Source of the DNA: Nostoc linckia FACHB-104
Lineage (GTDB): Bacteria > Cyanobacteriota > Cyanobacteriia > Cyanobacteriales > Nostocaceae
Assembly: GCF_014696615.1 (NCBI RefSeq)
Contig: NZ_JACJQJ010000057.1
Coordinates: 1-54,189, forward strand
Direction of reading: 5' to 3'
DNA: 54,189 nucleotides
Shown: in pieces, positions 28,248-36,284 of the stretch
Layout: each line of letters opens with the position of its first letter
How positions within the stretch are numbered: position 1 is the first letter of the stretch
Made by a program: the position numbers and the translations under genes
The notes under the pieces: generated by a model
Database searches by the model: none
What the model saw: only the letters and a program-made list of their open reading frames with translations
What the model was told of the DNA's origin: nothing

Positions 28248-28387
28248 GGTCAAGGGTTAAGGGTTAAAGGTCAAGGGTTAAGGGTTAAAGGTCAAGGGTT
28301 AAGGGTTAAAGGTCAAGGGTTAAGGGTTAAAGGTCAAGGGTTAAGGGTTAAAGGTCAAGGGTCAAGGGTTAAGGGTCAAGGGTTAAG
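28248..28387. repeat. Heptamer array GGTCAAG/GGTTAAG/GGTTAAA
   Basis: About 20 contiguous seven-base units arranged mostly as a 21-base higher-order unit (GGTCAAG, GGTTAAG, GGTTAAA), which repeats five times before becoming irregular. It begins 35 bases after the glutamine-synthetase-like gene. Confidence 0.92.
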
Positions 28388-28419
28388 GTTGGAATGTGGG
28401 TTTCAAAGGTACAGCTTTG

Positions 28420-28742
28420 CAGATAAAAGGTGCAATTTCCAGGCTCAAAGCAGTAACTTTGGAGATAAAAGCTGCAACGTCCAGGTTCAAAACTGCAATT
28501 TCGCAGCTAAAAGCCGCAACGTCCAGGTTCAAAACCGCAACTTTGAAGATAAAAACTGCAACGTCCAACCTTAAAGCCGCAACTTCGCAGCTAAAAGGTG
28601 CAACTTTCAACCTCAAAGCCGCAACTTCCACCCTCAAAACCTCAACCTCCAGGCTCAAAAGTAGAAACCCCATCCTCAAAACCTCAACCTCCAAGTTCAA
28701 AGCTACAATTTCCACCCTCAACACCCCAATTTCCCCGCTTAA
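28420..28742. repeat. Degenerate 21-bp array with an open heptapeptide frame
   Basis: About 15 degenerate 21-base units of the form GCAACNTCC(A/C)NNNTCAAAR. On the plus strand a frame starting at a GTG (28396) stays open to 28749 and would encode a 117-residue heptapeptide repeat of the NLKAATS / QLKGATF / TLKTSTS type, a potential amphipathic helix. There is no good ribosome-binding site, and other frames are also open over long stretches, so coding is unproven. It lies just downstream of the heptamer array. Confidence 0.8.
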
Positions 28743-28811
28743 AACCTAATCATTGTCCCTACCTTCCCCATTCCCCCTTCTCCATTCCCCCTTTCCCATT
28801 CCCCATTCCCC

Positions 28812-29930
28812 ATGCAACTCAACCTCACCGACATACCCCTCATCGATCAACACGCGCACAATATACTGCGGCCGGAAGTCGCGGCGCGTTATCCGTTTGC
28901 AGCTGCTTTTACGGAAGGATATGACGAGGAAATAATTAATCATCATGCGCGCCACACGTTCTTTTATCGGCGCAGTCTGAGAGAAATCGCGGCTTTATTA
29001 GAATGTGAAGCCGAAGAAAGTGCGATCTCAGCGCGGCGGGAAAGTTTAGGATTAGAAAATCTGACGCGGCTTTATTTCCAATCTGCGAACCTAGAAGCAA
29101 TTTATTTGGATGATGGATTAGACACTGAAAGTATCCTACCGCTGTCATGGCACGAACAATTAATTACCGTCCGCAGAATCCTGCGGTTGGAAGTGATAGC
29201 AGAACAGCTAATTCCTCAAGTTGCCAATTTCGAGGATTTTCTCGCCAGATTCCACAGCGAAATCGATCCGCCGCCACCTGGGGTTGTGGGTTTTAAGAGT
29301 ATTGTTTGTTATCGCAGTGGTTTAGATGTCCAGCCTGTAACTTATGAAGTCGCTGCGTCTCGCTTTGATGAAATTAGACAAACACTAAATAATCAACCAG
29401 TGCGCCTGGCTGATAAACAATTAATTGATTTTTTACTGCAAGAAGCTTTATTAATTGCGGCGAAATATCAGCTACCTGTGCAGTTACATACTGGTTTTGG
29501 CGACCCCGATTTAGATTTACGATTAGCTAATCCCCTACATTTGCGATCGCTGTTAGAATTACCCCAATATCGTCAAGCGCCTTTGGTATTATTACACGCA
29601 GCTTATCCTTTCATGAAAGAAGCGGGATATTTAGCTGCTGTTTATCCCCAAGTCTATTTAGATTATGGTTTGGCAATTCCATCTTTAAGTGTATCGGGAA
29701 TGCGTGAAGCCATCAGGCAATTGTTAGAGTTAGCGCCCACTAGCAAACTAATGTATTCTTCTGATGCTCATTCAATTCCCGAATTGTATTATTTAGGCGC
29801 AAAATGGGGTCGCCAGCTATTACAAGAAGTACTCAACCAAGCTATTCAAGATACTGATATTACTCTGAAGGAAGGGGAAGCGATCGCTCTAGCAATTTTA
29901 CGTGAAAATTCCTTATCTCTGTATCAATAA
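28812..29930 (+). CDS. Amidohydrolase family protein (FluG/nodulin N-terminal type)
   Basis: A 372-residue TIM-barrel metal-dependent hydrolase of the amidohydrolase-2 type. Metal ligands are evident: HxH at residues 14-16 (DQHAHN), His near 225 (QLHTGFGD), His in VLLHAAYPF and Asp near 317 (SSDAH). It lies 599 bases behind the glutamine-synthetase-like gene on the same strand. Together they correspond to the two domains fused in FluG and nodulin/GS-like proteins. The pair may hydrolyse and re-form a gamma-glutamyl or amide bond. The ATG directly follows CATTCCC-type repeats with no Shine-Dalgarno. Confidence 0.87.
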   Translation: MQLNLTDIPLIDQHAHNILRPEVAARYPFAAAFTEGYDEEIINHHARHTFFYRRSLREIAALLECEAEESAISARRESLGLENLTRLYFQSANLEAIYLDDGLDTESILPLSWHEQLITVRRILRLEVIAEQLIPQVANFEDFLARFHSEIDPPPPGVVGFKSIVCYRSGLDVQPVTYEVAASRFDEIRQTLNNQPVRLADKQLIDFLLQEALLIAAKYQLPVQLHTGFGDPDLDLRLANPLHLRSLLELPQYRQAPLVLLHAAYPFMKEAGYLAAVYPQVYLDYGLAIPSLSVSGMREAIRQLLELAPTSKLMYSSDAHSIPELYYLGAKWGRQLLQEVLNQAIQDTDITLKEGEAIALAILRENSLSLYQ

Positions 29931-30144
29931 GCCAGGGGCAGAGGTCAGAGAAAAGGAATAGTAGTGATGAGTCTCGAAATTAGGTAATTTAATTTAGCAA
30001 TCCTATTTCAGGTTGATGGTTGACGGTTGACTGTTGACGGTTGACGGTTGACTGTTGATGGTTGACGGTTAACGGTTGACTTCCGCACAGAGTTACTAGT
30101 ACCTAGTCCCCAATCCCCAATCCCTAGTCCCCAATCCCCAATCC
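29931..30144. repeat. TTGACGG and CCCCAAT heptamer arrays
   Basis: 30011-30080 is a run of about ten seven-base units based on GGTTGAC/TGTTGAC/GGTTGAT. 30100-30148 is a run of CCCCAAT/CCCTAGT units that extends to the stop codon of the NADH dehydrogenase gene. No gene is seen. Confidence 0.85.
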
Positions 30145-31542
30145 CTAGCTATTGCCTACTAAGCTAGCTGTATCTTTAGATGTATGCAGTTCGTTAGTGG
30201 TCACTACGATATTGTTAACAGCATGAGGATTGTTAACAGTTTTGATTTCTACAAAAGCTTCGCGATTTGTAATCAATCGAGAGCGACGGTTCCGAGTAAT
30301 ATAGTTCCACGCCCACTGGAATACTACTAGTAATTTAGTGTCAAATTCAATTAAGAAGTAGATGTGAACTATTAGCCAAAATACCCAAGCTAAGAAACCT
30401 GTAAGTTTGAGGAAGCCTAAATCGACAATTGCTAAATTTTGCCCAATCATTGCCAAACTACCAACGTGGTTGTAGTGGAATTCTGGCAAAGTATAACCTT
30501 GCAGACGTAGTTGGATGAGTCTGGCTACATACTCACCTTGTTGTTTAGCTACGGGTGCAACACCAGGTAAGGGTTTACCATCTTGATGGGAGAAGTTGCC
30601 TAAATCTCCGATGACAAAAATGTTGTCATAACCTTTGATAGTCAAATCTGGTTCGACAATCACACGTCCAGCTTTATCGCACTCTACACCTGTACGTTTT
30701 TCCAGGACTCTCCCCATTGCGGAACCCTGAACACCAGCAGCCCATAAGATTGTTTTTGAGGGAATAGAGGTGATTTCGTCGCCTTGCTTGTAAGTAACAA
30801 TGTCATTTTCAATATTTGTGACTCTGGTGTTGGTTTGAATATCCACACCCAATTTGCGTAGAGATTTTGCTGCTACTACTGATAAATCTTGTGAAATGTG
30901 TGGCAGGATGTAATTGCCACCTTGTAATAAGACAATTTTCGCTTCTGCGGTGTCAATGTTGCGGAAATCTTCTTTGAGGGTTTTGTATGCCAATTCTGCG
31001 ATCGCACCTGCTAATTCTACCCCTGTAGGGCCACCACCCACAATCACAAAGGTTAACAAAGCACGGCGTTTTTCTTCATCAGTTTCTTTTTCTGCGGCTT
31101 CAAATGCTGAAAAAATCCGGCGACGCATTTCAATTGCATCTTCAACGGTTTTCAAGCCAGGGGCAAATTTTTGCCAATTATCTTTCCCAAAATAGGAATG
31201 GTTCGCACCTGTAGCAACAATTAATGTATCGTAAGGTACTTCTTTATCATTCAAAATAACTTTTTGTGCTTTGGGATCGATATCGCTTACTTCTCCCAGC
31301 AAAACTTGTGTATTCTTGCTTTTGCTGAATACAGCGCGTAAGGGTGAGGAAATATCAGCAGGTGAGAGAGCACCTGTGGCAACTTGATATAAAAGTGGCT
31401 GAAATAGGTGAAAGTTACGTTTATCGATGAGAGTAACTTTGACATTTGCATTAGCAAGATTCTTTGCTGTATAAAGTCCACCAAAACCACCACCAATGAT
31501 TACCACTTCATGTGGTGCTTTTTTCTCAAGTTTGCTTGCCAT
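30145..31542 (-). CDS. Type II NAD(P)H dehydrogenase (NDH-2)
   Basis: A 465-residue FAD-dependent oxidoreductase. The FAD-binding motif VVIIGGGFGGLYTAKNL is at about residues 13-29, the NAD(P)-binding motif VIVGGGPTGVELAGAIAEL is near 166-184, and the FAD-binding VIGDLGNF comes later. Hydrophobic helices at about 373-412 should anchor it to the membrane. Such enzymes pass electrons from NAD(P)H to quinone without proton pumping. Cyanobacteria have several (NdbA, NdbB, NdbC), and I cannot assign which. The start has AAGGA about nine bases upstream. It is a single gene. Confidence 0.93.
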   Translation of the reverse strand: MASKLEKKAPHEVVIIGGGFGGLYTAKNLANANVKVTLIDKRNFHLFQPLLYQVATGALSPADISSPLRAVFSKSKNTQVLLGEVSDIDPKAQKVILNDKEVPYDTLIVATGANHSYFGKDNWQKFAPGLKTVEDAIEMRRRIFSAFEAAEKETDEEKRRALLTFVIVGGGPTGVELAGAIAELAYKTLKEDFRNIDTAEAKIVLLQGGNYILPHISQDLSVVAAKSLRKLGVDIQTNTRVTNIENDIVTYKQGDEITSIPSKTILWAAGVQGSAMGRVLEKRTGVECDKAGRVIVEPDLTIKGYDNIFVIGDLGNFSHQDGKPLPGVAPVAKQQGEYVARLIQLRLQGYTLPEFHYNHVGSLAMIGQNLAIVDLGFLKLTGFLAWVFWLIVHIYFLIEFDTKLLVVFQWAWNYITRNRRSRLITNREAFVEIKTVNNPHAVNNIVVTTNELHTSKDTASLVGNS

Positions 31543-32405
31543 AAGACATATTTCCTTGTGTTAAGAAGCTGTAACTATTCTTAACAAATATGTAACAAGA
31601 TTATGAGAAGAGTTGCCGTTTGTTTAAGAACAATTAAAAAAATAATAAAAGTAGCTAAAGCTACTAAATTGCAAATTTCTGCGATCGCTTACAGCCAGTG
31701 ACCTTTGTCAGGTGATTTATGCCACAAAAACCGTATTTATTAGTACATTCTTCCGAATTTGGTTTGGGAAAAGGTGTTCGCGTAGCGTCTCCGCAGGAGA
31801 AAGGGTAAGGGTTAAAGGTTTTTTCTTGCCCCTTTTCCCCTTAATCGGCAAGTATTGAAATCCAAGCCACTCATAAATTAATCGAATTAGTAATGCCAAT
31901 ATAAAAGGCATCTTTGATTTTTAAATTCACGTAGGATGCGTTAGCGATAGCGTAACGCATCTCTAGAAATATTTAATATTTCTCATTTATTTTCGACATA
32001 GTTTGAAATAAAGATTTTCTACAAATAAAAACTTACAAAAAACTTAGCAAATACATCATATCCACTTTATTTGCTTGTTAACTTTTGCATTCGATTTAGT
32101 AGATTTATCTAGGAATTTGTAGAATATAACTGTGGGTAAGAATAACTTGAAAATTGGCAACTGACTGATTCATCCTATAGATAAATATAGGACTGTAATT
32201 TGATTTTTGAAAAAACTCGTTAGACTTTTATGCCTTTTGCGCTATTGCCTGTTATCTGTTGCCGTACCCTGCAGTAACCTTTCTTAGCCAGTAATTTCAG
32301 AAATCAAACTGGATGGCTATAGATATCTAGGGATGAAAAAGCTTTTTTACAGAGTATTTAATCGAGTCAGACCAATAAGAGTACAACTCTTAAGGAATCA
32401 AGATT
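31543..32405. other. 860-bp intergenic region
   Basis: No gene found. It contains a perfect inverted repeat GATGCGTTA (31935-31943) and TAACGCATC (31953-31961), a dispersed CGCGTAGCGTCTCCGCAGGAG phrase near 31778, and an AGGGTAAGGGTTAAAGG box near 31803 that recurs near 25782. The final 350 bases are A/T-rich and could carry a long leader or promoter for the exported protein at 32406, but no box is convincing. Confidence 0.55.
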
Positions 32406-32942
32406 ATGAAAAATATATCTTTTAAAAAAGCTGCTGCCTTAGCTCTAGGCTCAATATTTGCCTTCTCAGGTACAGCATTTGCAAGTACATATAAAATTGC
32501 ACAAATAACCCATATCAATAGATTGGGTAAATCCGAGATTATCATTGCTCAAATTGGAGTTCCTCATCATCTTGCACTCCGAGAATCTCAAGCGTTTTCT
32601 AAATCTGTAGCTGTTGCTGAAACTGCGCTAGGAAGCGCTATGGCTGCTGCACAATCACAAGCTATAGGTGGGCCTAGGAAAACTGCTTTAGCTGAATCTA
32701 TTGCTAAAGCCACATCTTTACTAGGTAACGCTACTGCTCTTTCTGGTTCAACAGCTAGAAGTGATAAAAAAGCCGTTGCTGTTTCGCTAGCGCAAGCAGA
32801 AACCGCCCTTGGTGATGCATTAGCTATAGCCCAATCTGATGCTGTTTCTGGAGCTGGTAAACCAGCTATTGCTAAATCACTAGCTAGTGCAAAAACAGCT
32901 GTGGGTAACGCAACTGCTATTGCTGAAAGCAGCGCTCGATAA
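32406..32942 (+). CDS. Ala-rich exported protein, unrecognised family (A)
   Basis: A 178-residue protein with a clear signal peptide (FKKAAALALGSIFAFSGTAFA, residues 6-26). It is followed by a short SEIIIAQ motif and an Ala-rich repeated body: AETALGSAMAAAQSQA, AKATSLLGNATALSGS, AQAETALGDALAIAQSDA and SAKTAVGNATAIAESSA form four helical repeats of about 18-20 residues in pairs. There are no cysteines. AAGGA lies ten bases before the ATG. The signal and SEIIIAQ resemble the gene at 33176, so the two are paralogues. It is probably a periplasmic or extracellular helical protein of unknown role. Confidence 0.75.
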   Translation: MKNISFKKAAALALGSIFAFSGTAFASTYKIAQITHINRLGKSEIIIAQIGVPHHLALRESQAFSKSVAVAETALGSAMAAAQSQAIGGPRKTALAESIAKATSLLGNATALSGSTARSDKKAVAVSLAQAETALGDALAIAQSDAVSGAGKPAIAKSLASAKTAVGNATAIAESSAR

Positions 32943-33099
32943 AGCTCAGAAGTGAACTAAATAATTGAGTTGTATGAACCTAATCAATGTGGTTATCTGC
33001 ACTCATTTAGTTAGTTGAAGATAAAGCAACATTAAAATGAAAGCGCAAATTTTGTAATCCAATTTAAGCGAGAAAAACTTTATCTTCATAGGAGACTTT

Positions 33100-33156
33100 G
33101 AGAGGGTGCGCGGAACCCCTTAGTTCATCAAATTTGAGCGCACCCTCTCAGTTTTT
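33100..33156 (+). terminator. Strong hairpin with T-run directly before the exported protein B gene
   Basis: GAGAGGGTGCGC (33100-33111) and GCGCACCCTCTC (33138-33149) are perfect 12-bp arms with a 26-base loop, followed by AGTTTTT. The T-run ends six bases before the ribosome-binding site (AGGAG, 33162-33166) of the next gene. It could terminate the upstream gene or act as an attenuator in the leader of the downstream gene. Confidence 0.65.
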
Positions 33157-33175
33157 AAATCAGGAGATGAGCAAG

Positions 33176-33667
33176 ATGAAAAACAATCGCTTTAGTAAAT
33201 TAACTGCTTTAGTGATGGGCTTGCTGGTCATATTCTCCGGTCAGGCATTATCATTTTCACCTCATAATGAAAATACTTTGGGTAATTCCGAGTTGATTAT
33301 CGCCCAAGAGAAGATATCAGTAGCTATTGCCGTTGCTGTTGCTGTGAAGGTATTAAATCGAGCCATAACTGTTAGTCAAACAGTAGCCAAGACTTTGCCA
33401 ATCGATGTTCAACCAAAGTACAGGCATATTATTTTACCAAGGCTGCAACAAGCTCAACAATCGATGGCTACAGCACAAAGTTATGCACAGAAAGGAGAGA
33501 ACGCTCAAGTAGCAACAGCAGTATCTCAAGCAGTATCTTTTATGAGTGAGGCTTCAGCTTATGCTCAAGCAGATGCTGGTTCTGTGCAAGCAATAACTAC
33601 AGCTATTACCAAAGCTAATGAAGCTATAGCCATAGCTCAGTCTCAAACGAAAAATTTAGCTTTTTAG
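33176..33667 (+). CDS. Ala/Gln-rich exported protein, unrecognised family (B)
   Basis: A 163-residue protein. The start at 33176 is chosen because AGGAG lies nine bases upstream; the in-frame ATG at 33167 abuts that site. A signal peptide runs KLTALVMGLLVIFSGQALS. It is followed by NSELIIAQ, the same motif as KSEIIIAQ in the gene at 32406, then an Ala/Gln-rich helical body with repeated AxAVSQAVSFM and AIAIAQSQ units. A perfect hairpin sits just upstream. It is probably a paralogue acting in the same compartment. No known domain is recognised. Confidence 0.75.
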   Translation: MKNNRFSKLTALVMGLLVIFSGQALSFSPHNENTLGNSELIIAQEKISVAIAVAVAVKVLNRAITVSQTVAKTLPIDVQPKYRHIILPRLQQAQQSMATAQSYAQKGENAQVATAVSQAVSFMSEASAYAQADAGSVQAITTAITKANEAIAIAQSQTKNLAF

Positions 33668-33717
33668 AGCTATCTAGAAGTTAGGGAAGTCAGATTTTAT
33701 TAATCATCTGAATAGTT

Positions 33718-34209
33718 ATGAAAATTTCACTGTTGTTTGCAATCTGTGCAGCTTTTATAGTTGCAGGGAACGCAGATGTAGTGCAGAATTTCATCCCAAA
33801 TTACCAAAGTTCTATTGTTCAATCTCAGCAGAATAGTAAAAAAAATAGCATCACAGCCATTAGGATTAGAAATTCTCGCAGCTCATCTGATTATCAAGAA
33901 AATACTGTTAGTCTGAGTGCAGCTAATCTGAATCGTCCACACATCCTCAGCATTCATACCTCAGGCTCGCAATTACAAGGTAATGTCATCTTCAATGGCA
34001 AAGTTCTTAAAAAGATTCGTGGTAGGAGTGCTTATATTAATCTGTCACCTTATCTATGTGTAGGCGAACATACACTGAAAATTTCTGCTCGTTATTTTCC
34101 AGAATCGTCTTCAGTAAATATCGAGTTTAAAGGCCCTGGTATCGATGTGAATCAGCAAACTAGTGGTAGCGGCGTATTAAATTATATGCTGAATGTAGAT
34201 GTTAATTAG
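33718..34209 (+). CDS. Exported protein of unknown function
   Basis: A 163-residue protein with an N-terminal hydrophobic signal (ISLLFAICAAFIVAGNA). The mature part is Asn/Ser-rich and beta-like, with one cysteine in SPYLCVGEHTLKISARYFPESSSVNIEFKGPG, a stretch that looks like an Ig-like or carbohydrate-binding-type sandwich ending. It lies 50 bases after exported protein B on the same strand, possibly as one transcript. No clear ribosome-binding site is seen. Unrecognised. Confidence 0.65.
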   Translation: MKISLLFAICAAFIVAGNADVVQNFIPNYQSSIVQSQQNSKKNSITAIRIRNSRSSSDYQENTVSLSAANLNRPHILSIHTSGSQLQGNVIFNGKVLKKIRGRSAYINLSPYLCVGEHTLKISARYFPESSSVNIEFKGPGIDVNQQTSGSGVLNYMLNVDVN

Positions 34210-34340
34210 ATAAAAGAGCGATCGCACTGCCCAAAACTATAATTTAATCCTAAACATATAGCGTAATTGGATGCGATCGCTTTGAGCCAAGGTATTCTAT
34301 ATTGTCTCAATCAACGAAGGTGATCGCTAAATATTTTTGA

Positions 34341-34898
34341 CTAATAAAATCCTTGTTTCTGTGATGATACTTTAGTATTAGCCTCATTTTCAATTAATGC
34401 CAAAAATTGCGAAATGTCTTGAGTTGATTGAATATGATAGACATTTTTCATGCTTTGAGCCTGCTTAACATACTCGCGATATCTTGGGGTTAAATATTTG
34501 TAGCATAACCAAAGCGCGCGGTAGCTAGTCAGCGAACTTTTAAATATGGGACTTTTTTCCGGCCAGCCTTGTGGGGGTTTAAAGTAACCTGTGATTAGTC
34601 GTTTAGTTACCCACCAGAAATGTACATATAGCGGTAAATCGACAAAAACCAGGCTATCTGCCTCATTGAGCCTTGGCCAAAGGGTTTCCATTGAACCAAA
34701 CCCGTCAATAATCCATTGCTCACTCACTAAAATTTGCTGATGAGTGCGTTTATAATCTTCATCTGGAACCTCCGCACCCCCTGATTGATATTTAATTTTG
34801 TCCAAAACGTAAAGCGGTAAGCCAGTTATTTGGGATAATCTGTTGCTAAGAGTTGATTTACCGCCTCCTGCATTGCCAAACACTGCTACTTTTTTCAT
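34341..34898 (-). CDS. Small P-loop kinase (adenylate kinase-like / topology modulation type)
   Basis: A 185-residue P-loop protein. Walker A GNAGGGKST is at residues 8-16, followed by a helix and YVLDKIKYQSGG, WIIDGFGSMETLWPRLNEADSLVFVDLP and RYREYV, the pattern of the adenylate-kinase-like FlaR/topology modulation family. Its nucleotide substrate is unknown. AAGGAGA lies seven bases before the ATG. It is convergent with the exported protein gene and stands alone. Confidence 0.8.
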   Translation of the reverse strand: MKKVAVFGNAGGGKSTLSNRLSQITGLPLYVLDKIKYQSGGAEVPDEDYKRTHQQILVSEQWIIDGFGSMETLWPRLNEADSLVFVDLPLYVHFWWVTKRLITGYFKPPQGWPEKSPIFKSSLTSYRALWLCYKYLTPRYREYVKQAQSMKNVYHIQSTQDISQFLALIENEANTKVSSQKQGFY

Positions 34899-35241
34899 CC
34901 CACTCTCCTTTTAGTGCAATCAAGTGACTTTGTAGACTAGTGCTTCATTGCAAAAGTATTGATAAGTTCGTAGCCAGAACTAAAGTCCTGACTAAGAATT
35001 TATTCAAGACCTACAAAGGCAATTCCGAATCCAAAATCTAAAATTGTATAACAACCCCTTGCACTAAAAGAGCTAATTAGTAAGTCAGTGGAAATAAACC
35101 AAACTATGTTAAAGAACGTAAATAGGCTTGAAATCCTTACCAATGACCAATGACCAATGACCAATGACCAATGACTAATGACCAATGACCAATGACCAAT
35201 GACAGCCTCAGCCAGTTACCTTTAATTTTGCTGATTTACTT
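34899..35241. repeat. Spacer with a nine-copy CCAATGA heptamer array
   Basis: 35140-35202 holds nine tandem copies of CCAATGA (one reads CTAATGA). The rest (34899-35139) is A/T-rich and shows no gene. Confidence 0.9.
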
Positions 35242-36165
35242 TCATCTTGCCCATTGTTGCAAGACATAAGCGTAAAAAGCTTCTTTATCTACTTGATCCA
35301 TTGCATAAATCTTGCGCCCACCAGACACTACTTTAGTGCGCCCTTGACTTGGCCCAGCAGTAATAATTTCCGTTTCCCAGTCCCGCAATTGATAAAATTC
35401 TGGATGTCCTAAATAAGCCGTCGCCAATACATCCCAAAAATAATAATCTTGGGGAATAACTAACGCATAACATTGTCCTGCCAAATCAGAAATAGGATAG
35501 TGGCGTTGCTTTCCCATTTTTTGCACTAAATCTGATGTTACGGGTACATTATTAGTTAAATCCAAAGGACACATAATAATTTCAATTTGGCTTTTCCACA
35601 CCCGTGCTGCGGAAACTGCATCCCAATAAACATTCCATTCCGCAGAACCATCTTGTCCTGGTTCCCAATTTTTTTCTACATTTCCAGGGACATTTAACGC
35701 ACCCCCCATCCAAACAATCTTTTGAATTTTCTCCTCAATATCTGGTGCTTGATCGAAAGCCGTTGCCACTGTAGTCAATGGCCCTGTTACCATCAGCGTT
35801 ACTGGTGCAGTCGCCTCACGTAACACCTTCACCATAAAATCTTGCCCTGTCTCCGCAACCAAGCGCGTCTTAATAGTTTCGCTTTGATTGAGAATTGGGA
35901 GATGATCAACTACAAAAGAATCACGGCGATAGAGATAGGGAAAAGCGTTAATACCCCGCACCGTGCTTTCCGCCACCGGGATATGCGAAAATCCCATCAA
36001 GTCTAAAATTTTACGCGTAGCACTAACAGCAGGTTGCACATAACAATCAGCCGGAGTCACAACCACACCCAGTAATTCCACATGATCCATCGTCAACAAC
36101 AGCATAGTTGCTAGATAATCATCTACACCGCCATCGTGATCCATTAATACAAGTTGTTTAGACAT
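35242..36165 (-). CDS. Nucleoside hydrolase
   Basis: A 307-residue inosine-uridine nucleoside N-ribohydrolase family enzyme. The calcium-binding N-terminus VLMDHDGGVDD (Asp9, Asp11, Asp15, Asp16) replaces the usual DTDPGIDD with a conservative variant. MVTGPLTTVATAF and the late AFYAYVL segment fit the family. It cleaves nucleosides to base and ribose. The start at 36165 is where homology begins; the longer frame to 36294 reads into the integrated element. Its ATG lies 16 bases from the divergent, duplicated cytosine deaminase start, so the element supplies its present upstream DNA. Confidence 0.9.
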   Translation of the reverse strand: MSKQLVLMDHDGGVDDYLATMLLLTMDHVELLGVVVTPADCYVQPAVSATRKILDLMGFSHIPVAESTVRGINAFPYLYRRDSFVVDHLPILNQSETIKTRLVAETGQDFMVKVLREATAPVTLMVTGPLTTVATAFDQAPDIEEKIQKIVWMGGALNVPGNVEKNWEPGQDGSAEWNVYWDAVSAARVWKSQIEIIMCPLDLTNNVPVTSDLVQKMGKQRHYPISDLAGQCYALVIPQDYYFWDVLATAYLGHPEFYQLRDWETEIITAGPSQGRTKVVSGGRKIYAMDQVDKEAFYAYVLQQWAR

Positions 36166-36167
36166 AC

Positions 36168-36274
36168 AAGGAGCATTAAATATGGATGAATTTATGCAAG
36201 CTGCAATTTTGTTAACCATACCAAGCTTGCGTCGGTTCACCAAGTTGTCACGAGTATGTAAAGTAGCCAAATAG
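36168..36274 (+). pseudogene. 5' remnant of the cytosine deaminase gene at attL
   Basis: AAGGAG (36168-36173), an eight-base gap, and then ATG at 36182 give the native ribosome-binding site and first seven to eight codons of the deaminase gene (MDEFMQAA). After the core repeat ends at 36204, the frame continues into element DNA and stops at 36272-36274, making a possible 30-residue chimeric peptide. The rest of the gene is at 51959. This is the footprint left by integration. Confidence 0.8.
36181..36204 (+). repeat. attL core (24-bp direct repeat)
   Basis: This 24-base sequence starts TATGGATGAATTTATGC and ends AAGCTGC. It is identical to 51958-51981. Flanking bases differ on both sides of each copy. 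It marks the left junction of the integrated element within the first codons of the deaminase gene. Confidence 0.9.
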
Positions 36275-36280
36275 TAGCCA
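36263..36280 (+). promoter_or_regulatory. Candidate integrase arm sites, left end
   Basis: Two direct copies of GTAGCCA (36263-36269 and 36274-36280), 60-75 bases inside attL. The same heptamer occurs three times near the right end. This is the usual layout of arm-type binding sites for lambda-like tyrosine recombinases; binding is inferred. Confidence 0.4.
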
Positions 36281-36284
36281 AGCG

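Noticed and set aside
28149-28574. Plus-strand frame running from inside the GS-like gene into the arrays
   Set aside because: It overlaps a real gene in another frame and its product is only array translation.
26095-28742. CRISPR array
   Set aside because: Repeats are contiguous with no unique spacers, and no cas gene is present.
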